DNA from: Luteipulveratus mongoliensis
GTDB lineage: Bacteria; Actinomycetota; Actinomycetes; Actinomycetales; Dermatophilaceae
NCBI RefSeq assembly: GCF_001190945.1
Contig: NZ_CP011112.1
Coordinates: 2,976,001 to 3,040,000, forward strand
Direction of reading: 5' to 3'
Length of the DNA stretch: 64,000 nucleotides
In this document: positions 42,348-52,171 of the stretch, piece by piece
Numbering within the stretch: the first letter of the stretch is position 1
Layout of the letters: each line of letters begins with the position of its first letter
Translations under genes and position numbers: made by a program
The notes under the pieces: model-generated
The model's input: only the letters and a program-made list of their open reading frames with translations
What the model was told of the DNA's origin: nothing
Databases searched by the model: none

Positions 42348-43349
42348 GTGCGCAAGGCATCCGTGATCATCGGTCTCGGGGCGTTCTTCGTCACGATGGC
42401 GCTGCTGCTGAAGTTCTACGCCTACGACAAGCTGGCGGTGATCCCGCTGGATCAGAACACTCGGCAGACCGTCGTCGATGACCACGCGACGTTCTTCGAC
42501 GCGGACAAGGTCGCCCCCGGGTCGGGCAAGCTGACCACGATCGCCACGGTGATCGGCGACCCCGACGCCAGCCGGAAGGCCTCCGACAAGAGCGGCAAGG
42601 ACGTCGTGGTCATCAACAAGGGCCAGACCTCCGACAACAACGGCGAGGCGCCGCCGATGGAGGCCTCGACTCAGCGCATCGTGATCGACCGCTTCACCGG
42701 CCTGCCGGTCAACGGCTACGGCGCCACCCAGAACGGCCGGCCGAAGCAGTTCATCGGCCAGCTGATCAAGTTCCCGTTCCAGACCAAGCAGAAGACCTAC
42801 CAGTACTGGGACGACACGGCCGACAAGCCGATGGACATGAAGTACGTCGGCCACGAGGACATCAAGGGTCTGAAGACCTACAAGTTCGAGGGCTCGCTGC
42901 CGCTGGCGGAGTTCCGCGAGCAGGAGGTGCCGCGTGGCATCTTCGGCCTGCCCGACACCGGCGCGGTGGTCGCCAAGCGGCTCTACGAGAACACCCGCAC
43001 GCTGTGGGTCGAGCCGGAGACCGGCGTCATCATCAAGCTCCAGGAGAACCAGCACCAGGTGCTGCGGATCGACCAGCCGGGCGCCAAGGAGGTCAACGCA
43101 CTGACCACCAAGAGCGTCTTCACCGACAAGACCATCAAGGACAACGTCGATGAGTACAAGACGAAGGTCGTGCTCCTGAAGATCCTGCGCCTGTGGGCAC
43201 CGCTCGCCCTCGGGATCCTCGGCCTCCTGCTCCTGCTCGGCGGCCTGGCCATGTCGGTGGTCGGCCTGGGGCGCCGCGGCGACAACCCGGACGTCGAGCT
43301 CGGCGGCGGCGACGTCGAGTCGCGCCGCGGGCGTACGACAACGGTCTGA
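42348..43349 (+). CDS. DUF3068 (PorA-like) envelope protein, copy 2
   Basis: 333 residues, the same plan as copy 1: N-terminal helix ('IIGLGAFFVTMALLLKFYA'), external domain, C-terminal helix near 280-300 and short tail. Long stretches align with copy 1 ('KLAVIPLDQNT', 'DNNGEAPPME', 'IKFPFQT', 'VPRGIFGLPDTGA', 'LWVEPETGVIIKLQE', 'LLKILRLWAPL'). The GTG at 42348 has GGAGGT (42337-42342) 5 bases upstream and aligns with the start of copy 1; an earlier in-frame start at 42195 would overlap the epimerase gene. A hairpin follows the stop. Confidence 0.88.
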   Translation: MRKASVIIGLGAFFVTMALLLKFYAYDKLAVIPLDQNTRQTVVDDHATFFDADKVAPGSGKLTTIATVIGDPDASRKASDKSGKDVVVINKGQTSDNNGEAPPMEASTQRIVIDRFTGLPVNGYGATQNGRPKQFIGQLIKFPFQTKQKTYQYWDDTADKPMDMKYVGHEDIKGLKTYKFEGSLPLAEFREQEVPRGIFGLPDTGAVVAKRLYENTRTLWVEPETGVIIKLQENQHQVLRIDQPGAKEVNALTTKSVFTDKTIKDNVDEYKTKVVLLKILRLWAPLALGILGLLLLLGGLAMSVVGLGRRGDNPDVELGGGDVESRRGRTTTV

Positions 43350-43355
43350 CGCGAA

Positions 43356-43388
43356 GCGCGCAAGCCCTGCTCGTCAGGGCTTGCGCGC
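43356..43388. terminator. Bidirectional terminator hairpin after DUF3068 copy 2
   Basis: GCGCGCAAGCCCTG / CAGGGCTTGCGCGC with a 5-base loop. The reverse-strand methyltransferase uses part of the stem as its last codons and stop. Confidence 0.8.
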
Positions 43389-44192
43389 GACGTAGATCGC
43401 CGTCCCTGGGATCAGCTCGCCACGCAGCGGGCTCCATCCGCCCCAGACCTGGCGATTGTTCGCCGGCCACTCCGGCTCCAGCAGGTCGTCCAGGACCAGG
43501 CCGGCCGCCGTCAGCTCTCGGACCCGGTCTCCCAGCGTCCGATGATGCTCCGCATAGGTCGCCCGGCCGTGCTCGTCCTGCTCGACGTAGGCCGTCCGGT
43601 CGAAGTACGACTGCCGCACGGTCAGGCCCTCCGGACCGGGAGCGTCGGGGAACGCCCACCGGATCGGGTGGGTGGTCGAGAAGACCAGCCGTCCGCCGGG
43701 TCGTAGGACGCGCGCGCACTCGCGCATCAGCCGTCCGGAGTCGGCGACGAAGGGCACTGCGCCGTACGCCGTGACGACCAGGTCGAGCGTCGCGTCGCCG
43801 AACGGCAGATAGACCGCGTCGCACTGGACCAGGGGTACGCCATGGGCGGACTGTGCGTTGAGGGCAGCGGCCTGGTGGAGCATCCCCGCCGACAGGTCAG
43901 AGGAGACGACTCGCGCACCGCGTGAGAGCAGGTATCGGCCGCCTTGGGCGGCCCCCGCTCCGATCTCGAGGACGCGCAGGCCAAAGACGTCGCCGAGGAC
44001 GTTGAGCTCGGCCTCGTGCACACCCTCGGGCCCCCAGACCAGCTCGTCGTCGCCGAGGAACTCGCCGTGCTCGAGGTAGTACGCCACCGCCTCGCCGTCC
44101 CACCAGGTGCGGTTGGCCGCGGCGGTCTCCGCCTGCTCGGCCGGACGCCGGACAACGCCGAAGTGATCCGGCGTGGACAGGTCATCCGTCAT
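43374..44192 (-). CDS. Class I SAM-dependent methyltransferase
   Basis: 272 residues. 'VLEIGAGAAQGGRYLLSRGA' is motif I, 'VVSSDLSAGML' the acidic strand, 'LDLVVTAYGAVPFVAD' motif IV and 'VLRPGGRLVFST' the post-motif strand, all Methyltransf_11. The N-terminal 'TWWDGEAVAYYLEHGEFLG' (in part) resembles small-molecule methyltransferases common in actinobacteria. ATG at 44192 is chosen because the longer reading frame would extend into the rpsA promoter. Substrate unknown; it is divergent from rpsA. Confidence 0.85.
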   Translation of the reverse strand: MTDDLSTPDHFGVVRRPAEQAETAAANRTWWDGEAVAYYLEHGEFLGDDELVWGPEGVHEAELNVLGDVFGLRVLEIGAGAAQGGRYLLSRGARVVSSDLSAGMLHQAAALNAQSAHGVPLVQCDAVYLPFGDATLDLVVTAYGAVPFVADSGRLMRECARVLRPGGRLVFSTTHPIRWAFPDAPGPEGLTVRQSYFDRTAYVEQDEHGRATYAEHHRTLGDRVRELTAAGLVLDDLLEPEWPANNRQVWGGWSPLRGELIPGTAIYVARKP

Positions 44193-44206
44193 GGCAGTGG
44201 CCTGCT

Positions 44207-44236
44207 TTGACCGGGGTGTGGACGCCTGGGTAGGGT
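44207..44236 (+). promoter_or_regulatory. Probable SigA-type promoter of rpsA
   Basis: TTGACC (44207-44212) and TAGGGT (44231-44236) with an 18-base spacer. They imply a 5' leader of roughly 140 bases before the rpsA ATG, unlike the many leaderless genes nearby. No conserved leader structure was recognised in 44240-44385. Confidence 0.55.
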
Positions 44237-44385
44237 AGGAGGGCGCGGACCTGTGTGCTGCGTGAAAAACTTCTGCACTGCCACGTACAACTCTGTCCAC
44301 CTCGGGTTGTCGTCCGAACAGGCCGCCGGCGGCCTGACTCCGGGCGTTCGCCTGACCATTCTGTCCACCGAAAGTTACCCACTAC

Positions 44386-45915
44386 ATGACTGCCACCACC
44401 ACCTCGCAGATCGCTGTCAACGACATCGGATCTGAGGAGGAGCTGCTCGCCGCCATCGATGCGACGATCAAGCACTTCAATGACGGAGACATCGTCGAGG
44501 GTGTCATCGTCAAGGTCGACCGGGACGAAGTCCTGCTCGACATCGGCTACAAGACCGAGGGTGTGATTCCCTCCCGCGAGCTCTCGATCAAGCACGACGT
44601 CGACCCGGGCGAGGTCGTTTCCGTGGGCGATGAGGTCGAGGCTCTGGTTCTCCAGAAGGAGGACAAGGAGGGTCGTCTGATCCTGTCCAAGAAGCGCGCG
44701 CAGTACGAGCGCGCCTGGGGCACGATCGAGAAGATCAAGGAAGAGGACGGCGTCGTCACCGGCACCGTCATCGAGGTGGTCAAGGGTGGTCTCATCCTCG
44801 ACATCGGCCTGCGCGGCTTCCTGCCTGCGTCCTTGGTCGAGATGCGTCGCGTCCGCGACCTCCAGCCGTACGTCGGCAAGGAGATCGAGGCCAAGATCAT
44901 CGAGCTCGACAAGAACCGCAACAACGTGGTCCTGTCGCGCCGCGCCTGGCTGGAGCAGACGCAGTCCGAGGTCCGTACGACGTTCCTCAAGGAGCTGCAG
45001 AAGGGCCAGGTCCGCACGGGTGTCGTCAGCAGCATCGTCAACTTCGGTGCGTTCGTCGACCTGGGCGGCGTGGACGGTCTGGTCCACGTGTCCGAGCTCT
45101 CCTGGAAGCACATCGACCACCCGAGCGAGGTTGTCGAGGTCGGCCAGGAGGTCACCGTCGAGGTGCTCGACGTGGACATGGACCGCGAGCGTGTCTCCCT
45201 GTCGCTGAAGGCGACGCAGGAGGACCCGTGGCAGCACTTCGCCCGCACTCACGCGATCGGTCAGGTCGTGCCGGGCAAGGTCACCAAGCTGGTTCCGTTC
45301 GGTGCGTTCGTCCGCGTGGACGACGGCATCGAGGGTCTGGTCCACATCTCCGAGCTGGCCGAGCGCCACGTGGAGCTGCCGGAGCAGGTCGTCACGGTCG
45401 GTCAGGACCTGTTCGTCAAGGTCATCGACATCGACCTGGAGCGTCGCCGCATCTCGCTGTCGCTCAAGCAGGCCAACGACGACGCCGCGGGCGCTGCCGA
45501 GTTCGACCCGACGCTCTACGGCATGGCCGCGGAGTACGACGACCAGGGCAACTACAAGTACCCCGAGGGCTTCGACCCGGAGACCAACGAGTGGCTCGAG
45601 GGCTTCGAGACGCAGCGTGAGAAGTGGGAGAAGCAGTACGCCGAGGCGCACTCCCGCTACGAGGCCCACCAGGCCCAGATCGAGCAGGCTCGCAAGGACG
45701 ACGCCGAGGCAGCCGCCGCCGGCGACGCCGCGCCGACGACCTACTCCTCGGGCTCGTCCGACAGCAGCTCCAGCAGCAGCAACGGTGGCGGTGGCAGCAG
45801 CAGCTCTTCCTCGAGCAGCAGCAGCACCTCGTCCTCCGCGCCGGCGCCGGCCGAGGGCACGCTCGCCTCGGACGAGGCTCTGGCAGCACTGCGCGAGAAG
45901 CTCACGGGCGGCTGA
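44386..45915 (+). CDS. rpsA: 30S ribosomal protein S1
   Basis: 509 residues with four S1 RNA-binding domains: ~37-105 ('GDIVEGVIVKVDRDEVLLDIG', in part), ~123-188, ~209-277 ('VSSIVNFGAFVDLGGVDGLVH', in part) and ~294-363 ('TKLVPFGAFVRVDDGIEGLVH', in part). This is the usual actinobacterial four-domain form, used to load mRNA on the 30S subunit. After the fourth domain, a linker of ~85 residues leads to a run of about 35 Ser/Gly residues (~453-485) before the conserved-looking end 'ASDEALAALREKLTGG'. The serine tract is longer than I expect for this protein. A promoter with a long leader precedes it, and a strong terminator follows. Confidence 0.96.
   Translation: MTATTTSQIAVNDIGSEEELLAAIDATIKHFNDGDIVEGVIVKVDRDEVLLDIGYKTEGVIPSRELSIKHDVDPGEVVSVGDEVEALVLQKEDKEGRLILSKKRAQYERAWGTIEKIKEEDGVVTGTVIEVVKGGLILDIGLRGFLPASLVEMRRVRDLQPYVGKEIEAKIIELDKNRNNVVLSRRAWLEQTQSEVRTTFLKELQKGQVRTGVVSSIVNFGAFVDLGGVDGLVHVSELSWKHIDHPSEVVEVGQEVTVEVLDVDMDRERVSLSLKATQEDPWQHFARTHAIGQVVPGKVTKLVPFGAFVRVDDGIEGLVHISELAERHVELPEQVVTVGQDLFVKVIDIDLERRRISLSLKQANDDAAGAAEFDPTLYGMAAEYDDQGNYKYPEGFDPETNEWLEGFETQREKWEKQYAEAHSRYEAHQAQIEQARKDDAEAAAAGDAAPTTYSSGSSDSSSSSSNGGGGSSSSSSSSSSTSSSAPAPAEGTLASDEALAALREKLTGG
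45744..45840 (+). repeat. AGC/TCC-rich serine-coding low-complexity tract in rpsA
   Basis: Runs of AGC and TCC/TCG codons interrupted by a GGTGGC glycine block encode the Ser/Gly-rich segment of S1. Its length could vary between strains by slippage. Confidence 0.75.
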
Positions 45916-45943
45916 CGCTGACCCGCTGACGCGAAGCTGACAT

Positions 45944-45978
45944 CGAAGGCCCCGGACCTACACGGTCCGGGGCCTTCG
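45944..45978 (+). terminator. rpsA terminator hairpin
   Basis: CGAAGGCCCCGGACC / GGTCCGGGGCCTTCG with loop TACAC, 28 bases after the stop codon. Confidence 0.85.
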
Positions 45979-45998
45979 ACGCGTGTGAGCATGGGCGT

Positions 45999-46463
45999 AT
46001 GCCACGAACCATCGCGACCACGACGTCCGTCGAGCGTGCCGACCTGCTGAACTTCGTCCGGCCGCGGCACCAGATGCTGCTCATCACCTCTCGCTCCGAC
46101 GGCCGCCCGCAGGCGTCGCCGGTGACCGGGGGAGTCGACCCGGAGGGACGGCTCGTGATCTCCAGCTATCCGGAGCGCGCCAAGGTCTCCAACGCCAGGC
46201 ACCGTCCGCAGGTGAGCGTGGTGGTCCTCTCCGAGGAGTTCAACGGGCCGTGGGTCCAGGTTGATGGCGACTGCGAGGTGATCGACTCACCGGACTCGGT
46301 CGAGCCGCTGGTCGAGTACTTCCGGTGCATCTCGGGCGAGCATCCCGACTGGGACGAGTACCGGCAGGCGATGCTCGACCAGGGCAAGTCGATCCTGCGG
46401 GTCACACCAACCCGGTGGTCGCCGGTCGCGACCGGCGGCTTCCCCGCCAGGCTGGCCGACTGA
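45999..46463 (+). CDS. PPOX-class F420-dependent oxidoreductase
   Basis: 154-residue split-barrel flavin/F420-binding protein. 'HQMLLITSRSDGRPQASPVTGGVDPEG' (in pieces) and 'KVSNARHRPQVSVVVL' match the Rv1155-type F420-dependent group of the pyridoxamine oxidase-like superfamily. The reaction is not known; reductases of unsaturated quinones or biliverdin are among the known roles of relatives. ATG at 45999 lies 20 bases after the rpsA terminator. Confidence 0.82.
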   Translation: MPRTIATTTSVERADLLNFVRPRHQMLLITSRSDGRPQASPVTGGVDPEGRLVISSYPERAKVSNARHRPQVSVVVLSEEFNGPWVQVDGDCEVIDSPDSVEPLVEYFRCISGEHPDWDEYRQAMLDQGKSILRVTPTRWSPVATGGFPARLAD

Positions 46464-46481
46464 AACAACCGCACCCCTCAG

Positions 46482-46487
46482 TAGGGT
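46482..46487 (+). promoter_or_regulatory. -10 box of a probable leaderless promoter (coaE)
   Basis: TAGGGT lies 7 bases before the coaE ATG. Confidence 0.5.
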
Positions 46488-46494
46488 TTGCCGC

Positions 46495-47757
46495 ATGCTG
46501 CGTGTCGGACTTTCGGGTGGGATCGGTTCGGGCAAGTCAACGGTCGCGCGTGGCCTTGTGGCGCGTGGAGCGGTGCTGATCGACTCCGACGTGATCGCCC
46601 GTGAGGTGGTGGCGTCTGGGACACCGGGGCTCGATCAGGTGGTGAAGCGCTTCGGCGAGGACATCCTCGGACCGGACGGCACTCTGGACCGGCCGGCGCT
46701 GGGGCGGGTCATCTTCGGCGACGACGAGGCGCGCGCGGCGCTCAACGCGATCGTGCACCCGCTGGTGCTGACCGAGACATTGGAGCAGATGGCGGCCGCG
46801 CCCGCGGACTCCGTCGTCGTGCACGACATCCCCTTGCTCGTCGAGCTCGGCCGCAGCGTCGACTACCACCTGGTCGTGATCGTGGCAGCCTCTGAGGAGA
46901 CGCGTCTCCAGCGGCTGATCCATGACCGAGGGATGTCCGAGGACGACGCCCGAGCTCGCATCGGCGCCCAGGCTGGCGACGACCGTCGGCGGGCTGCGGC
47001 CGATGTGTGGCTGCTCAATGAAGGGTCCGTCGAAGACCTCAGTAACCGCGTGGATTCGTTGTGGGACAACAGGATTCAGCCGTTCAACGTCAACCTCACC
47101 GCGAAACGGCCCGTTCGTCGCCCTGCGCAGATCACGCTCGAAGCTCCTGACCCGTCGTGGCCGACGACGGCGGCTCGACTGCTTGGCCGCATTGTGAGCC
47201 AATTGGCCAATGCGGGCCTCGGCGACACCGTCATCGGCGCCGACCACGTGGGTTCGACAAGCGTGCCCGGCCTGCTGGCCAAGCCGGTCATCGACCTTCA
47301 GCTGCGCATTCAACAGCTCGAGTCCGCGTCCAGTGAAGTCTTCGAAAACGCCCTGCTGGCAGCCGGATTCGTTCCTTCGCGTGGGCGTCGTGATGCAAAT
47401 GGCCACAACATCGACACGATCCATCCATGGGCGCCGGAGCCAACCGCTTGGGTCAAGCTCAATTTCGGCAACGCAGATCCGGGACGGGTCACCCATCTCC
47501 ATGTTCGACAGGGCGACTCGGCAGGCGCGCAGACGTGCCTGCTCTTTCGTGACTGGCTACGCGCCAACCCGAGCGAGTCGGCAGCGTACGCCCAGATGAA
47601 GACCGAGATGGCCCAATCGTTCCCCGGCGGGGACGAGGCAAGCCGTGGTGATTACCCGGAGGCGAAGGAGCCGTGGATCGCCGATGCCTTGCTACGCGCT
47701 CGGGACTGGGCGGCGAAGACGGAGTGGACGATGCCGAGAGGGACCTTGCGAAGTTAG
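46495..47757 (+). CDS. coaE: Dephospho-CoA kinase fused to a GrpB/UPF0157 domain
   Basis: 420 residues. The first ~195 form dephospho-CoA kinase, the last step of CoA synthesis: P-loop 'LSGGIGSGKSTVA' (6-18), 'LIDSDVIAREVV' and 'HDIPLLVELG'. Residues ~205-415 are a GrpB/UPF0157 domain of nucleotidyltransferase-like fold ('APDPSWPTTAARLL', 'GADHVGSTSVPGLLAKPVIDLQL' in part). The same fusion is found in mycobacterial CoaE. GrpB domain function is not established; it may tune kinase activity or stability. Base composition of the GrpB half is slightly less GC-rich than the kinase half. Confidence 0.93.
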   Translation: MLRVGLSGGIGSGKSTVARGLVARGAVLIDSDVIAREVVASGTPGLDQVVKRFGEDILGPDGTLDRPALGRVIFGDDEARAALNAIVHPLVLTETLEQMAAAPADSVVVHDIPLLVELGRSVDYHLVVIVAASEETRLQRLIHDRGMSEDDARARIGAQAGDDRRRAAADVWLLNEGSVEDLSNRVDSLWDNRIQPFNVNLTAKRPVRRPAQITLEAPDPSWPTTAARLLGRIVSQLANAGLGDTVIGADHVGSTSVPGLLAKPVIDLQLRIQQLESASSEVFENALLAAGFVPSRGRRDANGHNIDTIHPWAPEPTAWVKLNFGNADPGRVTHLHVRQGDSAGAQTCLLFRDWLRANPSESAAYAQMKTEMAQSFPGGDEASRGDYPEAKEPWIADALLRARDWAAKTEWTMPRGTLRS

Positions 47758-47772
47758 GTAAGCCTTCCTTTA
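47754..47772. promoter_or_regulatory. Probable iron box (DtxR/IdeR-type operator)
   Basis: TTAGGTAAGCCTTCCTTTA matches the consensus TTAGGTTAGGCTAACCTAA at 13 of 19 positions. It overlaps the coaE stop codon and sits just before a siderophore-interacting protein gene. Confidence 0.65.
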
Positions 47773-47783
47773 GGATGTCGACC

Positions 47784-48701
47784 ATGAGTGTTGCCGTCCA
47801 GCAAGCAGTCCGCCCCTTCGAGATGTTCCGGGTCGCCGTCAAGACCACGACCCGAGTCTCTCCGCATCTGGTCCGCGTGACGTTCACCGGGCTCGAGCTC
47901 TCGGAGTTCGCGGACAATGGCTACGACCAGCGCATCAAGCTCATCCTGCCGGGCACGGACGGCACTCTGGAGGACATGCCGACCGGCGACACCTGGTTCA
48001 CCGAGTGGCGTCAGCTGGACTCCGCGAAGCGACCGGTCATCCGGACCTACACCGTGCGAGCCGTGCGACAGGCAGACGCCGAGGTCGACATCGACATGGT
48101 CGATCACGGCGACTCCGGACCGGCCTCCGCCTTCGCCGGGTCTGCTCTCCCGGGAGACGAGGCGATCCTCTACGGCCCGCACGCGGCGTACGACGGTCCG
48201 CACGGTGGGCTGGAGTTCCGGAAGGACCTCGAGGAGCAGACCGACCAGCTGATCGTCGGCGACGAGTCGGCCGGGCCGGCTGTCGCCAGCATCCTCGAGG
48301 GGCTGTCTGAGCGGGCCCGAGGCCTGGTGTGCCTCGAGGTGGGCTCCGCCGACGACGTCCTCGACCTGCGCGGCCCGGACGGGGTGCGCATCACCTGGTG
48401 CGTGCGGGGCGATGAGCGCGGGCAGCATCAGCGGGCGGTTGTGCGGGAGTGGCTCGACTCCCATCCTGCAGTCGGCCGCGACGAAGGCGGCGAGACGACA
48501 GTGCTTGCGGACGGTCAGGACTCGGCGTACTGGGAGGTCACGACCGATCGTGGCGATGACGTCCCGCCCCTGTCAGCATGGATCGCGGGCGAGTCGTCCG
48601 CAGTGAAGTCGATGCGCCGAATGTTGGTGGGGGAGTACGACGTTCCCAAGTCCGCGGTCGCGTTCATGGGCTACTGGCGCGAGGGCCACAGCGAGTGCTG
48701 A
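47784..48701 (+). CDS. Siderophore-interacting (ViuB-like) ferric-siderophore reductase
   Basis: 305 residues. N-terminal FAD-binding_9 barrel ('VSPHLVRVTFTG', 'IRTYTVRAV' as the RxYTxR flavin site, 'HGDSGPASAFA') and C-terminal SIP domain ('LIVGDESAGPAVASILE', 'AWIAGESSAVKSMRRML', ending 'GYWREGHSEC'). It should reduce ferric siderophores in the cytoplasm using NAD(P)H. ATG at 47784 has AGGA 8 bases upstream; an in-frame ATG at 47775 is possible. The iron box at 47754-47772 points to repression when iron is plentiful. Confidence 0.92.
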   Translation: MSVAVQQAVRPFEMFRVAVKTTTRVSPHLVRVTFTGLELSEFADNGYDQRIKLILPGTDGTLEDMPTGDTWFTEWRQLDSAKRPVIRTYTVRAVRQADAEVDIDMVDHGDSGPASAFAGSALPGDEAILYGPHAAYDGPHGGLEFRKDLEEQTDQLIVGDESAGPAVASILEGLSERARGLVCLEVGSADDVLDLRGPDGVRITWCVRGDERGQHQRAVVREWLDSHPAVGRDEGGETTVLADGQDSAYWEVTTDRGDDVPPLSAWIAGESSAVKSMRRMLVGEYDVPKSAVAFMGYWREGHSEC

Positions 48702-48730
48702 CCGGTGATCGGGTCAGCTGAGCTGCGGCG

Positions 48731-48736
48731 TACGGT
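48731..48736 (+). promoter_or_regulatory. -10 box of a probable leaderless promoter (lipoate ligase gene)
   Basis: TACGGT lies 6 bases before the ATG at 48743. Confidence 0.45.
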
Positions 48737-48742
48737 CAGGGC

Positions 48743-49807
48743 ATGAGTGAAGGTTCAGTCCGGGGCGAGTACAAGGTCCTGGGTGGCAAGCTCGTCGCCG
48801 TCGATGTCGAAGTGGCGGACGGCCGCCTCGCGCGGGCGGCGGTCTCGGGTGACTTCTTCCTCGAGCCGGACGAAGCGCTCGAGGACATCAACGCCGCCCT
48901 GATCGGGATGCCCGTGGAGTCGACGGTCGCCCAGCTCGCCTCCGCCATCGACGGCGCTCTCGACGACAGCGTCTCCATGATCGGCTTCTCCGCCGAAGCA
49001 GTCGGTGTTGCCGTACGCCGAGCGCTCGGTCGGGCGACCGGCTGGGTCGATCACACCTTCGATGTGATCCCGGCGGTCACGATGGCCCCCGTCATGCACG
49101 TCGCGCTCGACGAGGTCATCGCTCAGGAAGTGGCGGCAGGGACCCGACCGCCGACGCTGCGGTTCTGGGACTGGGACTCTCCGCTGGTCGTCATCGGCTC
49201 GTTCCAGTCGTACAAGAACGAGATCGACCCCGCCGGTGCGGCGCGGCACGACATCGGGGTCGTCCGGAGGATCTCCGGCGGCGGCGCGATGTTCATGGAG
49301 CCGGGCAACTGCATCACTTATTCGCTGGTGGTCCCCAGCTCGATGGTCGAGGGGCTGAGCTTCGAGCGCTCCTACCAGTTCCTCGACGAGTGGGTCATCA
49401 GCGCGTTGGCCGAGGTGGGCGTACAGGCGCACTTCGTGCCGCTCAACGACATTGCCTCCGACAAGGGCAAGATCGCCGGCGCGGCGCAGAAGCGGTTCGC
49501 CTCCGGCGCGGTCCTGCACCACGTGACCATGGCGTACGACATCGACGCCGACAAGATGCTCGAGGTGCTGCGCATCGGCCGCGAGAAGATGTCCGACAAG
49601 GGCACGAAGTCGGCCAACAAGCGGGTCGACCCGATGCGCTCCCAGACCGGCCTCACGCGTGAGGCGATCATGGAGTCGTTCCTGGAGACCTTCCGCGGTC
49701 TGTACGCCACCCAGGACTCCGCGTACACCGCCGCTGAGCTGGATGAGGCTCAGGCGCTGGTGGAGGAGAAGTTCGGCACGGAGGCGTGGACTCACCGCGT
49801 CCCCTGA
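48743..49807 (+). CDS. Lipoate-protein ligase A-like protein with N-terminal accessory domain
   Basis: 354 residues. Residues ~110-330 form the LplA/LipM fold: 'VVRRISGGGAMFMEPGN' (~173-189) is the adenylate/lipoate-binding loop and Lys243 in 'KGKIAGAAQKR' corresponds to the catalytic lysine. Residues ~1-85 resemble the small accessory domain ('GKLVAVDVEVADGRL', 'DFFLEP', 'LIGMP') that in E. coli LplA lies at the C-terminus; here it comes first. The protein should attach lipoate or octanoate to lipoyl domains of 2-oxoacid dehydrogenases or GcvH. Confidence 0.87.
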   Translation: MSEGSVRGEYKVLGGKLVAVDVEVADGRLARAAVSGDFFLEPDEALEDINAALIGMPVESTVAQLASAIDGALDDSVSMIGFSAEAVGVAVRRALGRATGWVDHTFDVIPAVTMAPVMHVALDEVIAQEVAAGTRPPTLRFWDWDSPLVVIGSFQSYKNEIDPAGAARHDIGVVRRISGGGAMFMEPGNCITYSLVVPSSMVEGLSFERSYQFLDEWVISALAEVGVQAHFVPLNDIASDKGKIAGAAQKRFASGAVLHHVTMAYDIDADKMLEVLRIGREKMSDKGTKSANKRVDPMRSQTGLTREAIMESFLETFRGLYATQDSAYTAAELDEAQALVEEKFGTEAWTHRVP

Positions 49808-49852
49808 GGGCCGGCGTGACCGCGCGGGAAGCACCGTGTCGGTCGCGACGTT

Positions 49853-49858
49853 TACGGT
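49853..49858 (+). promoter_or_regulatory. -10 box of a probable leaderless promoter (uvrB)
   Basis: TACGGT lies 6 bases before the uvrB ATG. No LexA-type SOS box was seen upstream. Confidence 0.45.
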
Positions 49859-49864
49859 GACACC

Positions 49865-51973
<2,109 letters not shown>

Positions 51974-52022
51974 CTCCCCGACATAGCGGCTCCGCGCGCC
52001 ATCTCCCTGCTTGTGCATACAT

Positions 52023-52044
52023 GTTCATGATGAGTTCGCCCATC
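52023..52044 (+). promoter_or_regulatory. Pho-box-like direct repeat upstream of the phospholipase C gene
   Basis: Two adjacent 11-bp units, GTTCATGATGA and GTTCGCCCATC, match the spacing and GTTCA/G core of actinobacterial PhoP boxes. A -10-like TAGGGT follows at 52072-52077. This fits a phosphate-scavenging phospholipase induced by phosphate starvation. Confidence 0.5.
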
Positions 52045-52171
52045 TTGTGGCCGCCGGCGGTTCGCTGCGAATAGGGTCAGGCGCACGATCAGTCCGTGCT
52101 GCTCGTCCTCCTTCTCAGAGCGAACAGCTGCCGCGACTGGCGCCGATGTCTAGACAAGATCGGAGCCTCCC

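Noticed and set aside
44182-45669. 495-codon reverse-strand frame opposite rpsA
   Set aside because: Mirror of the highly biased rpsA codon use; no family motif, and it would overlap the methyltransferase start.
45744-45840. CRISPR or tandem repeat array
   Set aside because: The repetitive look comes from serine and glycine codons within rpsA, with no spacers and no cas genes.
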